Both the position numbers and the translations under genes were made by a program. The notes under the pieces were generated by a model. It made no database searches and was not told the DNA's origin. It saw only the letters and a list, made by a program, of their open reading frames with translations. This document shows positions 50,627-56,209 of a stretch of DNA of 64,000 nucleotides, one piece after another; positions within the stretch are counted from its first letter, which is position 1; every line of letters starts with the position of its first letter. The DNA is taken from contig NZ_QEXV01000003.1 in assembly GCF_003122085.1 (NCBI RefSeq), positions 623,001-687,000 of the forward strand. Direction: 5' to 3'. The DNA is from Marinicauda salina (GTDB lineage: Bacteria; Pseudomonadota; Alphaproteobacteria; Caulobacterales; Maricaulaceae).

Positions 50627-50744
50627 GGCCGATTTCGGCGGGGTCTAATGCGCCTCTTCGAGGTTCCGGTAGTTTCGCCCTGCGGATGCCCTTGGAAGCC
50701 ATTAGCCCCACCGTAGCTCTCACTAACAGGAAGCGCGCCCAAGA

Positions 50745-51200
50745 CTACAGGGTGACCTCAGTCACCTTCTCTACAACATCGCCGCCTTCATGCTCCCATC
50801 GGAGCCCCACCTCGTGTTTTCGAGGCGTGCCAAGCGAAACGGCTACAGCCAGGTCTACAGAGCTATGCTGCTCAAGCCGAGCCATGGGAAACTTACCGGT
50901 CAGATCGTTCTTGGCCACGGGGAGGCCCTCGGAAATCGAGTAGACCTCGACATTGCGGGCTGCGGCTTTGCCTTGGTTCCAAACCCGAAGCCGGGTCATT
51001 GAGCCGCCCCCTATAAGCCGCGCCCGCACATCAGCCGAAACCTCTTCACGGGCAGCTTTCTCTTCCCGAGCAAGAAGACGCTTGTTGAGCTTCGTCTGGA
51101 TGCTCTGCCTTCTCTCAGCCATCACGGTGTTGAACAGAGAAAGAAGGAAGGCGAAGCCCGCGACAACAAGCGCCGCAGCCTCAAGAGTGATAGTGTCCAT
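50745..51200 (-). CDS. Small membrane-anchored protein, unknown
   Basis: About 151 residues. One N-terminal membrane helix (LEAAALVVAGFAFLLSLFNTVMA) is followed by a basic coiled segment (ERRQSIQTKLNKRLLAREEKAAREE). A beta-rich domain follows (MTRLRVWNQGKAAARNVEVYSI ... SVDLAVAVSLGTPRKHEVGLRWEH) that looks like an immunoglobulin-like fold. The ATG at 51,200 overlaps the upstream gene's stop (TGATG), so the two are coupled. It is cargo of the element, possibly accessory or defensive; no family is recognised. Confidence 0.7.
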   Translation of the reverse strand: MDTITLEAAALVVAGFAFLLSLFNTVMAERRQSIQTKLNKRLLAREEKAAREEVSADVRARLIGGGSMTRLRVWNQGKAAARNVEVYSISEGLPVAKNDLTGKFPMARLEQHSSVDLAVAVSLGTPRKHEVGLRWEHEGGDVVEKVTEVTL

Positions 51201-51439
51201 CACCGCCCCTTAAACAAATTCTTGAAGCGGTCGGTCACGTCCTTCTTGATGTCAGCCAACATCGCAGCCTTCTCTGCTTCTATGGCCTCGGAGTTCTCCG
51301 CGATTAAGGCATCTCGCGTGATCTCTCGCTCGCACCCGGCACAGGTCGCGATCTCTCCCGCTTCGTCATAAGCGAACTGGTCACCGCCGCAGGTCGGGCA
51401 GATCATGTTCACTCTGCGGCTATATTTTTCGTCATTCAT
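51200..51439 (-). CDS. Small zinc-ribbon protein
   Basis: A 79-residue protein with a four-Cys zinc ribbon (CPTCGG at residues 14-19 and CAGCE at 33-37) and a helical, charged C-terminus (EAEKAAMLADIKKDVTDRFKNLFKGR in part). It resembles small zinc-binding proteins found in prophages (ECs_2282-like), by memory only. The ATG at 51,439 has a strong AAAGGAG ribosome-binding site and a TATAAT 28 bp upstream. It is the first gene of a two-gene minus-strand operon. Confidence 0.75.
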   Translation of the reverse strand: MNDEKYSRRVNMICPTCGGDQFAYDEAGEIATCAGCEREITRDALIAENSEAIEAEKAAMLADIKKDVTDRFKNLFKGR

Positions 51440-51466
51440 GGAACGCTCCTTTCTGAGGCGGAATGG

Positions 51467-51472
51467 ATTATA
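51467..51472 (-). promoter_or_regulatory. -10 element of the zinc-ribbon operon
   Basis: A perfect TATAAT on the minus strand, 28 bp upstream of the zinc-ribbon ATG. No convincing -35 is seen at 17 bp. In this GC-rich setting the hexamer is notable and suggests a sigma-70-type promoter that is active in the integrated state. Confidence 0.45.
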
Positions 51473-51829
51473 ATACAGTTGGAACGCACCGCGAACACGG
51501 TAATGCAGCTCATAAACAGTCTGCACGATTTTTAGCAAGGGTGCCAATGAAGGAGCTTATGCCTTCTCAGAGAAACTCGCGTCACGTCGCGTCACGCTCT
51601 GTGGCTCCTGCGGATCGGTCTCGAAGCCCGTTTCTCTAAGCCCGCTTTGGCTATTCGGATAACGCCTCAGCCAGCACGATTGGAATAGAGTTCCAAGGCC
51701 GATTGTTCGCTAGCAAAAGACGGCCCGAATGTCAAGGAAACATTATATGTTTCAGTGTCTTGCCCGCTTCATGGCTCTTGCTATCTTCAGTCTGCCACAG
51801 CCCCCATGAACGGAACAGGAAAGGAACCG

Positions 51830-52048
51830 ATGACGCTGAACGCCGCTTCGCTGAGCCTAACCGCCTTCGACGGCCAGACCATCTTCTTCTTCGTACGCAA
51901 AGGAAAAGGCTTCCACCTCGCATGGGACCCGGCTCCCAAGGGGACGCCAGCGTTCATCTTCGAGCGAGACCATACCGGAATGACGCTCCGGGCAGGGCCG
52001 TTCCTTTTGGACATCGACGCGCCGAAACTCCGCCGTCCGGGCGCCTAA
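51830..52048 (+). CDS. Small protein of unknown function
   Basis: A 72-residue protein (MTLNAASLSLTAFDGQTIFF start) that looks all-beta: FFFVRKGKGFHLAWDP, AFIFERDHTGMTLRAGPFLLDID. The ATG at 51,830 has AGGAAAGGA 5 bases upstream; an earlier in-frame ATG at 51,806 lacks one. I do not recognise the family. A possible second gene follows 15 bp downstream. Confidence 0.6.
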   Translation: MTLNAASLSLTAFDGQTIFFFVRKGKGFHLAWDPAPKGTPAFIFERDHTGMTLRAGPFLLDIDAPKLRRPGA

Positions 52049-52063
52049 GGGGAGGCGCGCATC

Positions 52064-52330
52064 ATGGACCTACGCAACCGCCATGACCTTCCCGCAATCC
52101 GGGAGTGTCGCCCGTTGTCCGGTCGCGAGCCCCCTGTATGCGGCGCAAATCACCCAGACCGAACTAGTTCTATCCGCAGGAATAGCTGTGGGAGCGCCGA
52201 CCCGAGACCGGGCCACGGGCCTCGGCCTAGAATGCCCCGCCAGCATCTCAACGGCGGGCTAATGGCGGTCTTACCCCGCCCGGTGGTCTGCCCTATGGAC
52301 ACCCCGGAATGGCCATTAGCCCGGCCTTGA
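52064..52330 (+). CDS. Possible 88-residue ORF of doubtful status
   Basis: An ATG with GGGGAGG 8 bases upstream, 15 bp after the previous stop, so initiation is plausible. The predicted product is rich in Pro, Arg and Gly without a recognisable fold, and its last third is the palindromic repeat at 52,256-52,322. It may be a decayed gene or a leader peptide. Confidence 0.25.
   Translation: MDLRNRHDLPAIRECRPLSGREPPVCGANHPDRTSSIRRNSCGSADPRPGHGPRPRMPRQHLNGGLMAVLPRPVVCPMDTPEWPLARP
52256..52322. repeat. Family C palindromic repeat, copy 1 (67 bp)
   Basis: GGGCTAATGGC at the left end pairs perfectly with GCCATTAGCCC at the right end, around an inner hairpin (GGTG ... CACC). Copy 2 at 55,541-55,607 has the same 67-bp length. 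GGCCTTGAGAGGCC follows directly (52,323-52,336) as a further small hairpin. Confidence 0.7.
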
Positions 52331-52356
52331 GAGGCCTTTACCGGCTGGTGAGAACG

Positions 52357-52411
52357 TCCCGCAGGGCTAATGACCGAGGACACGCCTCGGCCTCGCTCGT
52401 GAGAGCTGCGG
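52357..52411. repeat. Family A + family B mini-repeats, copy 1
   Basis: CCCGCAGGGCTAATGA leads into CCGAGG-ACACG-CCTCGG (family A hairpin, 52,374-52,390), then directly CCTCGCTCGTGAGAGCTGCGG (family B, right two thirds). Nearly the same 36-bp family A unit recurs at 53,679-53,714 and 55,229-55,264. Confidence 0.8.
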
Positions 52412-52493
52412 AGATATGCGGCAACCGCAAGCCCGCCGATCCTGAGCCCGCTCCCGAGCCTGAGTTTTGCGGGCGTGGGCTGGCCCTCAGGCC

Positions 52494-52660
52494 CGGTTAA
52501 ACGAGAAACTTAACCACCTGATTTAACGCATACTTTCAAAACCCAGCATTACTTGGAGGGGATGGGGATGCCAATCCCCATTCCCCCTATAGATACTCCT
52601 TAAGCTATCCCTATGGGATACCTATAGGATGCTGCTGGAAATCCGGTGGTGTCCTATAGG
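52494..52660. repeat. Structured tandem module R1
   Basis: A 167-bp unit repeated at 52,724 (230-bp period). Hairpins in order: GGTTAA...TTAACC; a 12-bp stem around GGGGATGCCAATCCCC; TATCCC-TAT-GGGATA; and CCTATAGGA...TCCTATAGG enclosing a smaller stem. Several stems differ from R2 by paired changes that keep base pairing. No ORF spans it. It could be a structured RNA, replication origin or packaging/regulatory site. Confidence 0.8.
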
Positions 52661-52723
52661 CTATCCTGAGATGCGCCCTGAAGTGCGCCTAGAGATGCGC
52701 TGAGGAGCGCCTATCCTCAGCCT

Positions 52724-52891
52724 CGGTTAGGCGAGAAACCTAACCACCTGATTTAACATGTATTTTCAAAACCCCGCGTTACATGGAGGGGATGGGGATG
52801 CCAATCCCCATTCCCTCTATAGATACTCCTAAAGCTATCCCTAAAGGATAACCTATTGGATGCTGCTAGTAATCCAGCGGCACCCAATAGG
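52724..52891. repeat. Structured tandem module R2
   Basis: The second copy of the module. Compared with R1: GGTTAGG...CCTAACC replaces GGTTAA...TTAACC, and CCTATTGG...CCAATAGG replaces CCTATAGG...CCTATAGG, both with compensatory pairs. The GGGGATGCCAATCCCC hairpin is unchanged. The inner stem TGCTGCT / AGCGGCA is clearer than in R1. It ends about 120 bp upstream of the scaffold-like gene. A GCTGC...GCAGC hairpin follows at about 52,905-52,922. Confidence 0.8.
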
Positions 52892-53009
52892 TTGTCGTTA
52901 ATATGCTGCTAGGAATGCAGCTAGCCCGGCCCTGAGGGGCCTTCTCTTCTTTAGGAGCTATCTCAAACTGCCCTTTTCCCTAAACCCCGAATACGGAGAC
53001 GATCGAACT

Positions 53010-53459
53010 ATGAATGCCGAAGAGCCCATAGCAGAGGAGGCCCTAGACCGCGTTCTCCTCGCTGGGGGCGGATATCAGAACCTGAAGAAGCTTGTTCAAT
53101 TCGGACGAGAACATCTCGACCAAGCGTCCAAGGAAGCTTTCGATGAAGCGTTGAACCAAGCTTTAGACGGCGGAGACATCACCGCGTTCGAAACCTACGT
53201 ATCAGACCTCCGCGAGTTCTATGCAAAGGCCGGTTATGAGGACAAGCCTCCCGAGCCCGAGAGAGCTTCCTCGCTCGTGAGAGCTGAGGAGGACATGCCT
53301 CAGCCCGAGAGCGGGCTTACTCAGGCCGCCGAGCCATTCTCTGACCAAACCGAAATGATCCGTGCGATCCAAGACCCCCGCTACCGAAAAGACCCGGTAT
53401 TTCAGGCTAAGACCGAAGCCCGGATCGCCGCCACCGAACATTTCAACCCGCAGGGCTGA
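53010..53459 (+). CDS. T7 gp9-like capsid-assembly (scaffold) protein, C-terminal half only
   Basis: A 149-residue protein against about 307 for T7 gp9. Residues 18-77 (AGGGYQNLKKLVQFGREHL ... FDEALNQALDGGD) match the helical region before the gp9 C-terminus. Residues 110-131 carry FSDQTEMIRAIQDPRYRKDP, almost the T7 motif FADRSEMIKAMSDPRYRTD, which is the capsid-binding end. The N-terminal half of gp9 is missing. Residues 85-99 come from inserted family B/A mini-repeats and form the linker. No capsid gene accompanies it. The comparison is from memory of T7 gp9. Confidence 0.7.
   Translation: MNAEEPIAEEALDRVLLAGGGYQNLKKLVQFGREHLDQASKEAFDEALNQALDGGDITAFETYVSDLREFYAKAGYEDKPPEPERASSLVRAEEDMPQPESGLTQAAEPFSDQTEMIRAIQDPRYRKDPVFQAKTEARIAATEHFNPQG
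53261..53305. repeat. Family B + A mini-repeat inside the scaffold-like gene
   Basis: GAGAGCTTCCTCGCTCGTGA continues into GAGCTGAGG and then AGGACATGCCTCAGCC. The hairpin keeps pairing through a T-A for C-G change (CTGAGG / CCTCAG against CCGAGG / CCTCGG). It is in frame and encodes Ala-Ser-Ser-Leu-Val-Arg-Ala-Glu-Glu-Asp-Met-Pro. Confidence 0.75.
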
Positions 53460-53485
53460 AGCTGGCCCAGAGAGGACTAAAGCCA

Positions 53486-53516
53486 GTGAGAGCGTCCTCG
53501 CTCGTGAGAGCTGCGG
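53486..53516 (+). repeat. Family B mini-repeat (31 bp)
   Basis: Begins GTGAGAGCGTCCTCGCTC and ends GTGAGAGCTGCGG. The GCTC...GAGC stem is preserved with a GTGA loop. It lies in the non-coding stretch after the scaffold-like gene. Confidence 0.75.
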
Positions 53517-53603
53517 GTCCTCAGCACGTAGGTATGACCGAGCTTCGTCCCACGGGGTTAGGAGGACGGAGAGGGCGCGTATCCGTAGCGCTCATAGCCG
53601 TTT

Positions 53604-53634
53604 GTGAGAACGTACTCGTTCGAACGAACTGCGG
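53604..53634 (+). repeat. Family B mini-repeat (31 bp), variant stem
   Basis: Begins GTGAGAACGTACTCG and ends TTCGAACGAACTGCGG. GTTCG/CGAAC replaces GCTCG/CGAGC of other copies: a compensatory double change that keeps the stem. Confidence 0.75.
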
Positions 53635-53664
53635 ACGGATGCGAACCGAGCGCCGGGTTCTGGG

Positions 53665-53799
53665 GAGGACATGCCTCGGCCCGCAGGGCTCATGACCGAG
53701 GACACGCCTCGGCCCGCAAGTGAGAGCTGAGGAGGACATGCCTCGGCCCGGCGCTCGTCTTTTCGTCTCACCCCTCGCTGAGGAGGACATGCCTCGGCC
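53665..53799. repeat. Cluster of four family A mini-repeats
   Basis: GAGGAC(A)(T/C)GCCTCGGCC-type hairpins at 53,665-53,681, 53,696-53,714, 53,732-53,748 and 53,783-53,799, with a partial family B (GTGAGAGCTGAGG) before the third. The 380-bp stretch between the scaffold-like gene and the next gene holds little else. Confidence 0.8.
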
Positions 53800-53839
53800 A
53801 CGGACGGGCTACCAACAGAAACAGAAAAATTTTTGAAAC

Positions 53840-54724
53840 ATGAACAACGCTAAGAATCTCTCCGCCGAAACCTTTAAGGACCCGATCACCCGCCTTCAGA
53901 ACGGCGGCATGTCCTACCTCCTGGCCTCGGTCGAGATCGGAGGCCGAGAGTTCGCCATTCGTATCGAGCCTCAGGCGTTCCGCATCCTGACCCTAGAACA
54001 GGGAGCCCTCCGCTGCCCTAAAGGCACCGCACATGATCGCGGAACGCTCATCGGCCACGCTGAGGCTTTAGGTCTTCTCTCTGTCCGAGAGCTGGAGCTT
54101 CTTGTTCGCACTGTCTCCGCGAGCGCCGCTTCCGCCTACTCGACCGTTCAAAGGATCGCTTCGGGCGAGGCCCTGACCGCAGAGCCTCCCGTATGGGTCC
54201 ATCCCGCCATTGTCGAAGCCCGGCGCGCCGCTGACTCCCAAAGCTCTAATGCGAGCGCTCATCCGGCGCAGGCTCCACTCTCGCTGGACGGGATGGCGAG
54301 CATCGAAGGCCAAGTTAGCGAGGATGCGACCAAGCCCATTGGCAGGGACGGCGGAGGCCATCCCTCCATCTTCATCGCCAAGCTTTCCCCGGACGTTGTT
54401 CTCCGCATCGAGCGGGGCGGCTATGCGGTCTGGCTCAAGAGCCGCAATGGCGATCACTGGTTCAGCTCCGATGGCTACGGCGTCCAGATGAGCGGCCATC
54501 AGGTGCCGGTCCAAGCCCTCGCCGCCCTTCGCGAGGCACTGAACGAGCTTAAGCGAGACCTCCGGGCGTCCGAATGGAAGGCCGCCGAGGCCCTCGCCTC
54601 CAAACTCCCGAACGAGTCCACCATCGCCTTCAAGACGTTGAGCGAACTTCTGACCTCTCCGGCCCGTCCCGCTCACGTCCCGGACTGGGTTCCGGTCTCC
54701 ATCATCAACCGAGCGAACCGCTAG
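53840..54724 (+). CDS. Unknown two-domain protein of the element
   Basis: A 294-residue protein. The N-terminal part (about 1-120) contains SYLLASVEIGGREFAIRIEPQAFRILTLEQGAL and a helical stretch. A low-complexity Ser/Ala linker (about 130-175) leads to a C-terminal domain (IFIAKLSPDVVLRIERGGYAVWLKSRNGDHWFSSDGYGVQM, then helices). No ribosome-binding site is obvious (AATTTTTGAAAC precedes the ATG). It leads a tight run with the next two genes. No family recognised. Confidence 0.7.
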   Translation: MNNAKNLSAETFKDPITRLQNGGMSYLLASVEIGGREFAIRIEPQAFRILTLEQGALRCPKGTAHDRGTLIGHAEALGLLSVRELELLVRTVSASAASAYSTVQRIASGEALTAEPPVWVHPAIVEARRAADSQSSNASAHPAQAPLSLDGMASIEGQVSEDATKPIGRDGGGHPSIFIAKLSPDVVLRIERGGYAVWLKSRNGDHWFSSDGYGVQMSGHQVPVQALAALREALNELKRDLRASEWKAAEALASKLPNESTIAFKTLSELLTSPARPAHVPDWVPVSIINRANR

Positions 54725-54735
54725 GAGGAAGCGCG

Positions 54736-55056
54736 ATGAAGAAGAGAGACCGGTTCCTGTTAGACCTGAACGAGGACCTCGCGCTTCGCTGCGATGACCT
54801 TCAGCTAATCATCTCCAAGCGTAAGAAGCCGAGAGCCGACGGAAGCCCCCGCTTCGAAAATCTCAAATTCAGCACCGAGGGCTGGAACGGCGAAGGTCTT
54901 ACTGAAAAGGCTTGGCGGGGCGTCCTGCGCTGCCTTCGTCAGCTCGCCTATCGAGAGGACCTGAAGCTCAAGACTGAGATCAGTCCCGCAGTTGTGGATT
55001 TCCTCGCTCGACGAAGGGCGGGCCTCTGCGATCGAGCGGAGGAGGTCTATGGCTGA
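54736..55056 (+). CDS. Small basic protein, unknown
   Basis: A 106-residue protein rich in Lys, Arg and Glu (KKRDRFLLDLNEDLALRCDDLQLIISKRKKPRADG). TAGGAGGAAGCGCG lies before the ATG, so the ribosome-binding site is strong. It starts 11 bp after the 294-residue gene and overlaps the next gene by 8 bp. The size and charge would suit a small DNA-binding or capsid-associated protein, but nothing specific is recognised. Confidence 0.65.
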   Translation: MKKRDRFLLDLNEDLALRCDDLQLIISKRKKPRADGSPRFENLKFSTEGWNGEGLTEKAWRGVLRCLRQLAYREDLKLKTEISPAVVDFLARRRAGLCDRAEEVYG

Positions 55057-55495
55057 CCGCAAGGGGCGGAAGGTCTGCAAGAAGTGCGGGGAGGAGAAAC
55101 CCCTCGCCGAGTTCCATAAGGCGCGAGGCAACAAGGACGGCCACAAGAACGCGTGCAGGACGTGCGAGAATGCCCGGCTGCGCGCCTACAGACTGGCGAA
55201 GGGGATCACAGGCCGCTCTTACGGGGCTTCCCGCAGGGCTCATGACCGAGGACACGCCTCGGCCAGTTCTCGGCCATCCCGACGACGAGCTACTTGGCCT
55301 AAAGACCCCGAGCGAGAAGCCCGCTATCTGAGCAAGCTCGCGGAAGGGGCTGAAAGGCTCCCGGAGATGCGACGAGCATACCTTGAACACGTCGAGCGGT
55401 GGTATCAGCGCCACGGGAGCTATCATGCCTTCCCGCCGCGCTTCCTCGCTGGCCGTCCTACAGGCCCCTGCGGACCATTAATCAACCCGCAGTGA
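55049..55495 (+). CDS. Zinc-ribbon protein with an inserted mini-repeat
   Basis: A 148-residue protein. The N-terminus KVCKKCGEEKPLAEFHK...CRTCENARLRAYR has four cysteines (10, 13, 36, 39), the zinc finger often found at the front of phage HNH or endonuclease VII proteins. No HNH motif follows. Residues 61-72 (SRRAHDRGHASA) are encoded by a family A mini-repeat in frame. The C-terminal part is helical (EREARYLSKLAEGAERLPEMRRAYLEHVERWYQRHG). The start at 55,049 has GGAGGAGG and overlaps the previous gene. Confidence 0.65.
   Translation: MADRKGRKVCKKCGEEKPLAEFHKARGNKDGHKNACRTCENARLRAYRLAKGITGRSYGASRRAHDRGHASASSRPSRRRATWPKDPEREARYLSKLAEGAERLPEMRRAYLEHVERWYQRHGSYHAFPPRFLAGRPTGPCGPLINPQ
55229..55264. 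repeat. Family A mini-repeat inside the zinc-ribbon gene
   Basis: CCCGCAGGGCTCATGACC then GAGGACACGCCTCGGCC: at most two bases differ from 52,357-52,392 and from 53,679-53,714. It lies in frame within the coding sequence. Confidence 0.8.
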
Positions 55496-55522
55496 GAGCA
55501 TCCTCGCTCGAACGGGCTGCGG
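55492..55522 (+). repeat. Family B mini-repeat (31 bp)
   Basis: Begins GTGAGAGCATCCTCGCTCG and ends AACGGGCTGCGG. It differs at one base from the inverted copy at 56,041-56,071. Confidence 0.8.
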
Positions 55523-55540
55523 TGAGAGCTTCCTTGCGCC

Positions 55541-55607
55541 GGGCCAATGGCCTTCAGCAACCCTCCGGCGGTCTACCCTTCGGACCCCTTAGGATCGCCA
55601 TTAGCCC
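55541..55607. repeat. Family C palindromic repeat, copy 2 (67 bp)
   Basis: GGGCCAATGGC at the left pairs with GCCATTAGCCC at the right with one mismatch; the inner stem GGTC...GACC is kept. Same length as copy 1 at 52,256. A CCGCTGAGGAGGCC block follows, like the GGCCTTGAGAGGCC after copy 1. Confidence 0.7.
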
Positions 55608-55650
55608 GCCGCTGAGGAGGCCGCACGGCCGATGCCCGCGCAGGTGGCCC

Positions 55651-55688
55651 GTCCTCGCTCGGACGAGCTGCGGAGGACGCTCTCACGG
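55651..55688. repeat. Family B mini-repeat with inverted partner
   Basis: GTCCTCGCTCGGACGAGC then TGCGG, followed at once by AGGACGCTCTCAC, the reverse complement of the family B left end. This makes a nested palindrome. Confidence 0.65.
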
Positions 55689-55863
55689 GTCAGAGCCTTG
55701 CGAACCTCAGTCTGGCAGGGGTGAAGATTTTGGGTCAGATATGTGAGACCCCCAAATCACCTATGATGCCCAGCCGTTTCCCCCCATAGCCCCCCTTCGG
55801 AGATTTCCTAAGGCAGGGGCGCGGGGGTTATTTTTGGTAATGAGTTACCGCATACCGCGCCGA

Positions 55864-55884
55864 TGTGTGACGCAGCGTCATACA
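55864..55884. promoter_or_regulatory. Operator-like inverted repeat in the non-coding stretch
   Basis: TGTGTGACGC and GCGTCATACA flank a single A: 10-bp arms with one mismatch. The half-site GCGTCATACAAT is nearly the GCGTCACACAAT found near attR, so one protein may bind both. The stretch 55,689-56,203 has no gene. It contains AT-rich DNA with T runs (55,901-55,935) and a GGTAA-TGAG-TTACC hairpin at 55,836-55,849. Confidence 0.5.
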
Positions 55885-56040
55885 ATAATTGGCGTGTTTT
55901 GCGAGAAATCTTTGTTTTTTCTCCTTTTTCTACAAGCTACAGCAGCCGGTCGCGGGGTGACCCGCAGCTATTTTTAGCGCTCGCTGCGTCTCGCCAAAGC
56001 TACCCGGCGAGGACGCCCTGACTGTCCGCGGGCTATGAGC

Positions 56041-56071
56041 CCGCAGCTCGTTCGAGCGAGGATGCTCTCAC
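56041..56071 (-). repeat. Family B mini-repeat, inverted copy (31 bp)
   Basis: On the minus strand it begins GTGAGAGCATCCTCGCTCG and ends AACGAGCTGCGG, the best match to the family consensus and the only complete copy in reverse orientation. Confidence 0.8.
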
Positions 56072-56209
56072 TTGCGGGCGGTCGTCGATCGGATCAGAAC
56101 GCGCGGGAGTGATCGGCTGTTTTTGCGTATTACCTAAAGGCGAGCCTTCACACCGGCTCACTCAACGATAATGATTAAGCTCAGACGACCATAAGTGTGA
56201 GGTGTGTCC

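Noticed and set aside
52309-52500. A 63-codon ORF spanning family A and B repeats
   Set aside because: Its sequence is repeat-derived and it has no ribosome-binding site. The same peptide appears wherever the repeat is read in that frame.
52357-56071. A CRISPR array
   Set aside because: The repeats are irregularly spaced, on both strands, partly inside genes, and there are no cas genes.
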